Source: Candidatus Latescibacterota bacterium (GTDB taxonomy: Bacteria > Latescibacterota > UBA2968 > UBA8231). Taken from it: 15,192 nucleotides of DNA. The notes under the pieces are model-generated. The model was given only the letters and a program-made list of their open reading frames with translations, was not told the origin of the DNA and did not search any database. The stretch covers positions 1-15,192 of the forward strand of contig JAJDTN010000235.1 of assembly GCA_022827165.1 (NCBI GenBank), given 5' to 3'. The translations under genes were made by a program, and so were the position numbers. Of the stretch, positions 1 to 6,128 are shown piece by piece (within the stretch, counting starts at the first letter, position 1; the number at the start of each line of letters is the position of its first letter).

Positions 1-1696
1 GGTCGTGGGCCGGCTCCCGGAGCCTCACCACGAACGTCGCCGGATCGATGAAGTCCCGGTTCACCACCATCAGGTAGTTCCGACCATCGGCGGCCGACCT
101 GAACTCGCCCACCAATCCCATTTCCCCGCTGATGGAGGCCACGAGCCGCGATTCCCCGAGGGGGCGGGTCAGCGGCGGCACCGGCTCCGTGTGGTACACA
201 CCCGTCGACTCGAGGCGCAGCAGCGCCGGCGCCAGGGCGAGGACCTCGCCGTTGAGGTACTTCAACATCGAGTAGTGCCGGGTCCGCGTGCCGTCGCGGT
301 TGATGACCATGTCCTCCCAGTTGGTCCAGTGGCCGTAGGGGATCTCCGTCAGGTAGGTGAACCAGCCCAGCGAGCGGGCCCCGTACGCGAGGGTGGTGAA
401 AGCCTGGAAGCGCAACTCGCCTTCGCTGGCCCCGCGCACCGGACCGAAGGAGCCCACGGAGACGATCACCCCGAACTCCACGCCCGCCTCGAGAGCACGG
501 CGGCGCACGATCTCCAGGTTGGGGAAGTAATCCCCTTCGCGGTTGGGGCTGTACCAGCTGTCGGCGTGCAGGCGCGGGTCCCGGCCGACCATGCAGTAGT
601 GGTCATAGGTGAACAGCGACGGCTTCACCATCTCCAGGAAAGTCCGGACATGGTGGTCGTACTCCTCCGGGTCGCCGTGGAAGTCGTCGGCGTACGTGGG
701 AAACAGGTTCACCCAGTATCCCTTGGAGGGCGCCAGCCGCCGGACCCGCTCGTTCTCCCGCGCCAGGCGGGGGAACTCGTCCTCCGCGGGTTCGCTGGCG
801 CCGCCCAGCCACCACACCCGAGGATCGCTCTCCGCCGCGGCCATCCTGGCGTCGTCGAGCTCGCCGAGGGGGCGGTACTTCACCCCGAAACCCGCGTACT
901 CATCCAGCTCCAGATTGATGTTGAAGTTCGCCACCGCGTACTCGGCGTGGTACTGGTCGGTGTCCATGCCCTCGTACTGGTCCGCGGGGCTGCCCGGGGT
1001 CAGCCAGCCGTAGATGGGGAAGAAGTCCTCGTCCTCCACCTCGGGGATGGAGAACTCCTCCTCGTAGTCCCTGATCGTGCCCGGCCGCAGCGAGAAGTCG
1101 TCCAGACGCAGCCGGCCGCCCACCCACCGCCGGGAGACGACGACCTGCAGGGCCCGCGCACCCTCGGGGGGCCGCACCTCCTGAAAGAACTCGATCCAGC
1201 GGTCCTGGGTCTCCGGCAGCACGATGTCGAAGGAGCCGACCTTCTCCTCTCCATCCAGCCATTGGCCGCTGAGCGAGACCCCGTCGGCGTCCGTCCAGCG
1301 CTCGCTCGTGGTGATGCCCCGGCTCGTGGATGCGTAGTAACCTTTGAAGAGGTAGTCCCGGTCCGCGGCGACGGGGAAGACCGGGCTGCGCAGGGTGGTC
1401 ACCGACATCGGCGTCCCGGGCTCGATCTCCAGGCAGGTGCCGGTGCCGTCGCGGCCGGGCGCCAGCCTGCCGATGCGCACCCGGGTCAAAGGCTGGTTCC
1501 AGGAGTCGACGCTCCAGCCCGCGGGCAGGTCGCCGCTGAACTCGTCGAATCCGGGATTCGGGAACAGGTTCTCCGCCCCCTGGGCCGCGGTGCCGCCGCC
1601 GGAGACCAGGATCGCCGCCAGGCCCGCGGCCGCGGCCAGCGATCTCACGCTGATTCTCCGGGCGGCCGCCAGCAGCTCCCACAAGGGCGACTTCAC
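1..1696 (-). CDS. Exported glycoside-hydrolase-like protein, C-terminus cut by window edge
   Basis: The reading frame is open from a GTG at 1696 to the window edge: 565 residues with no stop codon. The N-terminus has basic residues (RRISVR, 13-18), then an Ala/Leu/Val-rich stretch (19-33) and a small-residue region, which together form a convincing signal peptide. Residues about 42-205 look like a jelly-roll carbohydrate-binding domain (NLFPNPGF, GW, and a closing DDFSL). Residues about 225-490 resemble a TIM-barrel domain of unnamed GH42-like proteins, with motifs FPIYGW, VNLFPTYADDF, FTYDHY, FPNLEIVRRRAL and LAYGARSLGWFTY. Glu302 in the GGASEP segment is a candidate acid, by analogy with a DEP motif in relatives. 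A beta-sandwich begins near 515 (NYLMVVNRDF). The GTG overlaps the TGA of the upstream sialidase-like gene and is preceded by GGAG. A second in-frame GTG at 1648 has an identical GGAG and would still leave a full signal peptide. It is the last gene seen in the operon and probably acts on a polysaccharide outside the cytoplasm. The substrate cannot be read from the sequence. Confidence 0.8.
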   Translation of the reverse strand, partial: MKSPLWELLAAARRISVRSLAAAAGLAAILVSGGGTAAQGAENLFPNPGFDEFSGDLPAGWSVDSWNQPLTRVRIGRLAPGRDGTGTCLEIEPGTPMSVTTLRSPVFPVAADRDYLFKGYYASTSRGITTSERWTDADGVSLSGQWLDGEEKVGSFDIVLPETQDRWIEFFQEVRPPEGARALQVVVSRRWVGGRLRLDDFSLRPGTIRDYEEEFSIPEVEDEDFFPIYGWLTPGSPADQYEGMDTDQYHAEYAVANFNINLELDEYAGFGVKYRPLGELDDARMAAAESDPRVWWLGGASEPAEDEFPRLARENERVRRLAPSKGYWVNLFPTYADDFHGDPEEYDHHVRTFLEMVKPSLFTYDHYCMVGRDPRLHADSWYSPNREGDYFPNLEIVRRRALEAGVEFGVIVSVGSFGPVRGASEGELRFQAFTTLAYGARSLGWFTYLTEIPYGHWTNWEDMVINRDGTRTRHYSMLKYLNGEVLALAPALLRLESTGVYHTEPVPPLTRPLGESRLVASISGEMGLVGEFRSAADGRNYLMVVNRDFIDPATFVVRLREPAHD

Positions 1697-1735
1697 GCTG
1701 ATTCTCCGGGCAGCCGCCAGCGGCTCCACAGGAAG
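1645..1735. repeat. 48-bp tandem duplication at a gene junction
   Basis: Two direct copies begin at 1645 and 1693, exactly 48 bp (16 codons) apart. The first 35 bases match with two substitutions, after which the copies drift apart with a small indel. The right-hand copy holds the last codons and TGA of the sialidase-like gene. The left-hand copy lies inside the signal-peptide region of the next gene and is read in another frame. Because the period is a multiple of three, the downstream frame stays open and gains 16 residues at its N-terminus. Confidence 0.85.
1646..1707 (-). promoter_or_regulatory. Duplicated ribosome binding site and GTG start
   Basis: On the minus strand, GGAG (1707-1704) lies 7 nt before a GTG at 1696-1694. 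The same GGAG (1659-1656) lies 7 nt before a GTG at 1648-1646. Both GTGs sit in GTGA, are in the same frame, and have identical bases between the GGAG and the start. Either could start the exported GH-like protein, giving two N-termini that differ by 16 residues. The upstream one also overlaps the stop of the preceding gene and so suits coupled translation. Confidence 0.6.
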
Positions 1736-2838
1736 GCGCACTTGTCCCGCGGCGTTGCCGGCTTCTGGTAGTAGGCGGTGAAGATGCTGCCGTCGTCGAG
1801 CTCGACGCTGGAGGGGTAACCCAGGTCGCTGTCGGGCCCGTCGTCGCGCAACACGTAGTCGTACTCCCAGGTGGCGCCGCCGTCGCGGCTGATCATGACG
1901 CGCTCGCCGAAAGGCTCGCGGCGGCGTCCGTAGGCGCAGACGAGAGCGCCGCTCGAGTGCACCATCAGGTGCGGCGGACAGCCGTGGAAGTCCATCGGCT
2001 CGGCGCGCGTCCAGGTGCGGCCGCCGTCGGTCGACTCCGTGTACATGTGCATGAAGTCCTGCAGGCCCAGGTCCTCCGGGTCGACGCCGCCGCCGCGCTC
2101 GAAGCGGATCAAGCCAACCAACTTGCCGTCGGCCAGCTCGGCCACGTGGGCCTCGTGGTAGTTGTTCTCGGTGGAGCCCTCGAAGAGGGGCACCGTCCCC
2201 AAGGGCTGCCAGGTGCGGCCGCCGTCGTCGCTGCGGGTGGCCGCGATGGCGCCCACGCCGCCCTTGAAGCCGGCCATGTCGGTCTCGAAGAGCTTGCCCA
2301 GAAAGAGCAGCCCGCCGGCGCGCAGCCGGATCGGCCCGTGGGGCGTGGTCTGCGGCACCTTGATCGGCTCGGACCAGGTCTCGCCGGCGTCGTCGCTGAT
2401 GCGGCACCAAGCGCCGACCCAGCGGGCGGCGTTGTCGTCGTCGATGCGGGCGATCCCCTCCTGCCAGCGGGCCCGGGTCTCGGCGTCGATCCCCCGCATG
2501 CGCTTCTCCGCCGAGGCCCGCAGGTCGGTGGTGAACCAGGTCAGCAGCAGACGCTGCCCGCCGCAGCTCACCAGGCCGGTGTCGCGGTCGTCGAGGGGGG
2601 AGTCGTTCACCACCCGGGGGCTCGTCCAGCTCCGTCCCTCGTCGGTGCTGCGCATGAACACGCTGCGCCCGAAGGGGCAGACGTGGTGGTTGCGCAGCCC
2701 CGAGGCGGCGGCCACCAGAGTGCCGTCGGGCATGCGGGCGACCGTGGGCCAGCCGAAGTAGCCGTAGAAGTCGTCGGGATAGCTGGCGATGACGCCGTGC
2801 TCGGCGGGAATGACGGAGTCTCTGCGGACGAGGTTCAT
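1693..2838 (-). CDS. BNR-repeat sialidase-like beta-propeller protein
   Basis: This 381-residue protein belongs to the sialidase/BNR_2 type. Five Asp-box motifs (S-x-D-x-G-x-x-W) are visible at residues 64-71, 148-155, 203-210, 269-276 and 317-324, spaced as expected for successive blades of a six-bladed propeller. Glu229 and Arg245 (EAHVAELADGKLVGLIR) and the late GYPSSVELDDG segment (340-350) are typical of this group. The classical FRIP motif of secreted bacterial sialidases is not present, so true sialidase activity is unproven; a lyase or another glycoside-acting role is possible. No signal peptide is visible, so it probably acts in the cytoplasm. The ATG overlaps the upstream amidohydrolase stop (ATGA) and has GGAGG 7 nt before it. 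It is the middle gene of a three-gene operon that suggests handling of an oligosaccharide or sugar derivative. Confidence 0.82.
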   Translation of the reverse strand: MNLVRRDSVIPAEHGVIASYPDDFYGYFGWPTVARMPDGTLVAAASGLRNHHVCPFGRSVFMRSTDEGRSWTSPRVVNDSPLDDRDTGLVSCGGQRLLLTWFTTDLRASAEKRMRGIDAETRARWQEGIARIDDDNAARWVGAWCRISDDAGETWSEPIKVPQTTPHGPIRLRAGGLLFLGKLFETDMAGFKGGVGAIAATRSDDGGRTWQPLGTVPLFEGSTENNYHEAHVAELADGKLVGLIRFERGGGVDPEDLGLQDFMHMYTESTDGGRTWTRAEPMDFHGCPPHLMVHSSGALVCAYGRRREPFGERVMISRDGGATWEYDYVLRDDGPDSDLGYPSSVELDDGSIFTAYYQKPATPRDKCAFLWSRWRLPGESA

Positions 2839-3782
2839 GTGAGGCCCTCCAGGCGGTAGACGCGCGCGGCGGTGTCGTGGAAGAGGCAGGCCCGGTCGGC
2901 CGGCGGCAGGTCCGCCGTCCAGTCGAGGAAGCGGCCGTAGAGGGTGGGGATGTCGATGCCCTGCACGCCGTCCACCGGGTAGTTGCTGGCGAACATGCAG
3001 CGGCCGGCGCCGAAGATGTCGATCGCCTGGCGCACCAGGTCCCTCGCCTTGGCCTCCTGAGCAGGATCCCGGTGGTAGTCGGGCGCGCAGAAGAACACCA
3101 TGGAGAGCTTCATGCTCGCGTGGGGGAGAGCGGCCATCGCCTTCAGGCCCTCCTGCCACAGGCCCATGTAGCCGGGATCCCCGCTGTCGTGGAAGGAGGC
3201 GAGATGACCGACGATGACCGGCGTCTCCGGGAAGTCGCCGAAGGTCGCCGCCGCGTCGGCGAGCTGATGGGGGTTGCACTGCAGGTCGAAGGAGAGGCCG
3301 CGCTCGCCGAGGAGGGCGAGGCTCTCGCGGAAGACGGGGTCGCCCAGGAAGTCGCCGCGCTCCACCTGCGGCCAGGTGAGGGCGGGGTTGTCCGGATGGT
3401 GGTTGAGGATCATGCGCACGCCCCGCACCCGCTCCCCGGCCTCGGCGAGATGGCGGTCCAGGACCTGCGCCGTGTGGTCGGGGCCGCGCGCCAAGTGCGC
3501 GTAGGGGACGATGGCAAAGGGGTGTCCCGTGGGCGCCATCTGGTCGCGGACGAAGCGGGTCTCGGCGACCTCGTCGAGGGGGAACCCGCCCTCCATCTGG
3601 CCGACCACCGTCTCCACGTGGACGGAGGCCTCCAGCTCCAGGGGCGCCGGCAGTGCGCTCATGTCGCGCAGGTAGTCCCCGGCGTGGTAGACGGGCAGCT
3701 CCCGCTCCACGTCGGGGCCCAGGTTCGGGTTGGGCCGGACGCCCAGGTCCCACAGGTGGAAGTGGGGGTCGATGATCCGCAT
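2835..3782 (-). CDS. Amidohydrolase-2 family protein (COG3618 / sugar lactonase type)
   Basis: This 315-residue protein has the TIM-barrel metal-dependent hydrolase features of the amidohydrolase-2 family. It has an N-terminal DPHFHLWD with His7 and His9 (HxH metal pair), the segment FDLQCNPHQL with His172, GHLASFH with His193, and FASNYPVDG near 264-272. In most relatives the last motif carries Asp (GSDxP). Here Asn267 takes that place and Asp271 follows, a variant I believe also occurs in part of this group. Known COG3618 members include L-fucono-1,5-lactonase, L-rhamnono-lactonase and 2-pyrone-4,6-dicarboxylate hydrolase, so a sugar-lactone hydrolase is a reasonable guess here. AAGGAG lies 5 nt before the ATG. 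It is the first gene of the leftward operon and is transcribed away from the enolase-superfamily gene, which would act on the product of such a lactonase. Confidence 0.85.
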   Translation of the reverse strand: MRIIDPHFHLWDLGVRPNPNLGPDVERELPVYHAGDYLRDMSALPAPLELEASVHVETVVGQMEGGFPLDEVAETRFVRDQMAPTGHPFAIVPYAHLARGPDHTAQVLDRHLAEAGERVRGVRMILNHHPDNPALTWPQVERGDFLGDPVFRESLALLGERGLSFDLQCNPHQLADAAATFGDFPETPVIVGHLASFHDSGDPGYMGLWQEGLKAMAALPHASMKLSMVFFCAPDYHRDPAQEAKARDLVRQAIDIFGAGRCMFASNYPVDGVQGIDIPTLYGRFLDWTADLPPADRACLFHDTAARVYRLEGLT

Positions 3783-3969
3783 GGCACTCCTTCGGGAGGT
3801 GGTGTGCGCGCCTCAGGGGCGGGGAAAGAAGGCGGACTCGCGGGCGCGGGACAACTGCCGGCAAGGCCGGTTGCCCGGCCGGGAAGACCCCCATAACCTA
3901 CCTCATCCGCGCTGGCGCCGGGCGCCCGCGGGTGGAGTCACCGAGACAATCGCGAGAGGAGAAACGTTG
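3783..3969. promoter_or_regulatory. Divergent intergenic region with GC-rich palindromes
   Basis: This 187-bp spacer separates the leftward amidohydrolase operon from the rightward membrane-protein/enolase operon, so it must hold promoters for both. I see no convincing -35/-10 pair at normal spacing for a housekeeping sigma factor. A perfect inverted repeat, GGCCGG-ttgc-CCGGCC (3865-3880), lies near the middle. It overlaps an alternative stem, CCGGC-aag-GCCGG. A second palindromic patch, GGCGCCGGGCGCC, lies at about 3914-3926. Either could be an operator for a shared regulator, but GC-rich sequence produces such palindromes by chance fairly often. AGGAG at 3957-3961 serves the rightward gene. 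Confidence 0.4.
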
Positions 3970-4320
3970 ATGGATTCGCTTCCACTCTATGCACTCTTGT
4001 GGGGGTTGCCCGCCCTCCTGGTCCTGCTCGTCCCATGGGTGGTGCGCAAGCTGCGCGGAACCCCGCCCGAACCGCGAATGTCGGATGCCAACTTCCTGGT
4101 GAAGATGCGGCTCCACAACTACATGAAGGAAAGCCAGTACGTGCTCCCCGCCCTGCTGTTTGCGGCGATGGTCTACCTCCTGTTTGGGTACCAGGACGGC
4201 GGTTGGAACAAGTTCCTGAGCGGCACCTTTCTGGGACTGGCGGTGGCCCACGCTGGCCGCTACTTCACCTGCCGCCAGCTCGGAAAACTGCTGAAGAAGG
4301 AAGAGGAGCGCGCCGCGTGA
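3970..4320 (+). CDS. Small three-helix membrane protein of unknown function
   Basis: This 116-residue protein is not a member of any family I recognise. Three hydrophobic segments are visible. Residues about 5-26 (LPLYALLWGLPALLVLLVPW) are followed by basic RKLRG. Residues about 58-75 are around VLPALLFAAMVYLLFGY, and about 83-98 are around LSGTFLGLAVAHAGRYF. The C-terminus is charged (KKEEERA) and probably cytosolic. AGGAG lies 8 nt before the ATG, a better start than the in-frame TTG just upstream. It overlaps the enolase-superfamily gene by 4 bases (GTGA), so the two are almost certainly co-translated. It could be a small transport accessory subunit or a membrane anchor, but nothing in the sequence decides this. 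Confidence 0.75.
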   Translation: MDSLPLYALLWGLPALLVLLVPWVVRKLRGTPPEPRMSDANFLVKMRLHNYMKESQYVLPALLFAAMVYLLFGYQDGGWNKFLSGTFLGLAVAHAGRYFTCRQLGKLLKKEEERAA

Positions 4321-5558
4321 CCACACCCACCGACTTCACCATCGCCGCCGTCGAGCGCATCCGCGTCGACGTCCCCTTCCACGAGCGCTGCGCCGACCGC
4401 ATGACGGTGCGCGGCAACGGCTGGTCCGTCGTCGACATCTACCGGGTCGAGCTGGCCTGCGGCGCCGTCGGCGTGGGCGAGACGATCGTCGGCTACACCT
4501 GGGGCGCCTCGGCCGAGGCGCGGGTGCAGGCGAGCCGGGGCCGCAGCGTCTTCGACCTGCTCTGGGACGACGGCCTCGGCGCCGGCCTGCAGATGGCCTG
4601 CTTCGACGCCGCCGGCAAGGCCGCGGGCGTTCCCTGCCACCGCCTGATGGGCCCGAAGTACCGCGACGCCTGCCCCGTCTCGTGGTGGTCGCAGGACGCG
4701 AAGCCGGAGGAGTGGGTCGCCGAGGCGCAAGCGGCCGAGGCCGCCGGCTTCACCACCATGAAGGTGAAGGCCCGTCCCTGGCACGACCTCGACGAGCAGC
4801 TCGCCGCGGTGGCGGCGGCGGTCTCCCCCCACTTCAAGCTCGACGCCGACTTCAACGAGATGCTCCTCGGGGTGGACGTGGCGGCTCCCGTCATCTCCCG
4901 GCTCGAGGCGAAGTACCCCATGCTGGCCATGGTGGAGAGCCCCATCCCGCAGAAGGACGTGGCCGGCAACGCCGCCCTGCGCCGGCAGATCCGCAGCCCC
5001 ATCGCCATGCACTTCGGCAATCCCCCGCCCATGACGGCGATCCGCGAAGGGGTGTGCGACGGCTTCGTCATCGGCGGCGGTGCGAGCCAGGTGATGAGCC
5101 AGGGCACCCTGGCGGCCCACGCCGCCATGCCCTTCTGGCTGCAGATGGTGGGCACCGGGCTGACGACCACGTTCTCCGTGCATCTGGGGGCGGTGCTGGC
5201 CCAGGCCCGCTGGCCGGCGATCCCCTGCATCAACATCTACTCCCACACGCTGCTGACGGAGTTCGCCGTGGAGGGCGGGCACGCGGCCGTGCCCGAGGGA
5301 CCCGGCCTGGGGGTGGAGGTGGACTGGGACGTTGTCGAGGGGTTCCGCGTCGATCCGGATTACGTCAAGCCCGACCCGCGCCAGATCCACACCATCCACT
5401 GGCCGGACGGGCGCCATACCAACTACCGGGGCGGCGGCTACCGCACCGATTTCACCGCCGGGCGGCTGCCCCCGTTCCTGCCCGGGATCTCCCTCGACTA
5501 CCGCCTCGACGACGGCTCCGAGGCGTTCGACGGGGAGTACCGCGATCTCTTCGGGTGA
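4317..5558 (+). CDS. Enolase-superfamily (mandelate racemase / muconate lactonizing enzyme type) protein
   Basis: This 413-residue protein starts at a GTG inside the preceding TGA; GAGGAG upstream supports that start. It has the two-domain layout of the superfamily: an N-terminal capping region, then a (beta/alpha)-barrel. Visible sites are a KxK pair (Lys149, Lys151 in TMKVKARPW), the first metal ligand Asp178 with Asn180 (DADFN), the second metal ligand Glu207 (AMVESP), and a late barrel segment GTGLTTTFSVHLGAV with His289. At the usual third metal site, where relatives have Asp-Glu or Gly-Glu, this protein has His232-Phe233 (IAMHFG), which is unusual. Known relatives dehydrate acid sugars (L-fuconate, L-rhamnonate, galactarate), racemise, or cycloisomerise. 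In this locus an acid-sugar dehydratase is the simplest guess. The protein also has a C-terminal extension of some 90 residues after the barrel (HTIHWPDGRHTNY onward). Confidence 0.85.
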   Translation: MTTPTDFTIAAVERIRVDVPFHERCADRMTVRGNGWSVVDIYRVELACGAVGVGETIVGYTWGASAEARVQASRGRSVFDLLWDDGLGAGLQMACFDAAGKAAGVPCHRLMGPKYRDACPVSWWSQDAKPEEWVAEAQAAEAAGFTTMKVKARPWHDLDEQLAAVAAAVSPHFKLDADFNEMLLGVDVAAPVISRLEAKYPMLAMVESPIPQKDVAGNAALRRQIRSPIAMHFGNPPPMTAIREGVCDGFVIGGGASQVMSQGTLAAHAAMPFWLQMVGTGLTTTFSVHLGAVLAQARWPAIPCINIYSHTLLTEFAVEGGHAAVPEGPGLGVEVDWDVVEGFRVDPDYVKPDPRQIHTIHWPDGRHTNYRGGGYRTDFTAGRLPPFLPGISLDYRLDDGSEAFDGEYRDLFG

Positions 5559-5572
5559 GCCGGGCGGCTCAC
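5555..5572. terminator. Bidirectional hairpin containing both stop codons
   Basis: GTGAGCC (5555-5561), loop GGGC, GGCTCAC (5566-5572) form a perfect 7-bp stem. The TGA of the enolase-superfamily gene (5556-5558) and the TGA of the convergent isochorismatase gene (5571-5569 on the minus strand) sit at mirror positions in the two arms. The genes are only 10 bp apart, so one hairpin could end transcription from both sides. There is no clear T-run on either flank, so termination would be weak or factor-assisted. Confidence 0.45.
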
Positions 5573-6108
5573 TTCACCAGGCGGGCGATCTCCCGGAAGC
5601 CGGGGTTCCCGGCCTCGCGCAGCAGCTCGAAGAGGGCCGTCTCCACCGAGGTGATCCCGGCGCCGGCGGCCCGGGCCTTCTCCAGGCCCACGCGCTTTTT
5701 CTGAACCGTGCGCGAGGAGACCGCATCCTCCACCACTTCCACCTCGTAGCCGCGGCCGCGGAGATCGCGGACCGTCTGGTAGACGCAGATGTGGGTCTCG
5801 ATGCCGGAGACCAGGACCTGCCGCCGGCCGCTCTCCTCGAGGAGACGCGCGAAGTCGGGCTGGCCCCAGGCGCTGAAGCAGGTCTTGGCCAGCGGCTCCC
5901 GGTCGCTCAGCAGCTCGGCGACCTCGGGGATCGTCGGCCCCAGGCCCTCGGGATACTGCTCCAGCCACAGCACCGGCAGCTCCAGGACGCGGGCCCCGCG
6001 CACCAGGATCTGCAGGTTCCGGTAGAGGCTTTCCCGGTCGTGCATCAGGGTCGCCAGCTTGCCCTGCACGTCGATGACGGCCAGGGCCGTGTCGGAAGCG
6101 TTCAGCAT
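5569..6108 (-). CDS. Isochorismatase-fold cysteine hydrolase
   Basis: This 179-residue protein has the typical length and order of a compact isochorismatase-like hydrolase. The catalytic triad is visible: Asp13 in VIDVQ, Lys75 in AKTCFSAW, and the nucleophile Cys108 in SGIETHICVYQT, whose GIETHxC form marks the family. The later segment VVEDAVSSR (125-133) also fits. Members hydrolyse amides, N-carbamoyl groups or enol ethers; this compact, short-linker group is mostly of unknown substrate, and true isochorismate cleavage is unlikely without a siderophore cluster nearby. It is cytosolic, as there is no signal peptide. It stands alone on its strand. It converges on the enolase-superfamily gene with a 10-bp gap, and its start lies 20 bp from the divergent aldo/keto reductase start. 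I see no clear ribosome binding site, so it may have a very short or absent leader. Confidence 0.88.
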   Translation of the reverse strand: MLNASDTALAVIDVQGKLATLMHDRESLYRNLQILVRGARVLELPVLWLEQYPEGLGPTIPEVAELLSDREPLAKTCFSAWGQPDFARLLEESGRRQVLVSGIETHICVYQTVRDLRGRGYEVEVVEDAVSSRTVQKKRVGLEKARAAGAGITSVETALFELLREAGNPGFREIARLVK

Positions 6109-6128
6109 GGCTCAGCGGAGTTGATAGA
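6109..6128. promoter_or_regulatory. 20-bp divergent gap between isochorismatase and aldo/keto reductase starts
   Basis: Only 20 bases separate the two start codons. GGAG at 6117-6120 serves the rightward aldo/keto reductase, with 8 nt before its ATG. No comparable site precedes the leftward gene. The gap is too short for two promoters, so each gene's promoter must lie inside the other's coding sequence, or the transcripts are nearly leaderless. Confidence 0.5.

Noticed and set aside
5..1771. A 588-codon plus-strand open frame starting at base 5
   Set aside because: It is the codon-aligned mirror of the minus-strand exported GH-like gene. Its product is rich in Arg, His, Pro and Val with no domain, as expected for antisense of GC-rich codons, while the minus strand gives a signal peptide and recognisable motifs.
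2839..3894. Upstream extension of the sialidase-like gene to a 733-residue protein beginning near 3894
   Set aside because: The added part lies out of frame over the amidohydrolase gene and has shadow composition. The start at 2838 overlaps the amidohydrolase stop and has GGAGG at proper spacing.
1957..3896. Long plus-strand open frames opposite the sialidase-like and amidohydrolase genes
   Set aside because: They are codon-aligned antisense shadows; the minus strand carries five Asp-boxes and amidohydrolase metal motifs, ribosome binding sites and a 4-base overlap.
3893..3949. TTGTCT and GGTTAT on the minus strand as a promoter for the amidohydrolase operon
   Set aside because: The two hexamers are about 45 bp apart, far beyond the normal 16-18 bp, so they are not a credible -35/-10 pair.
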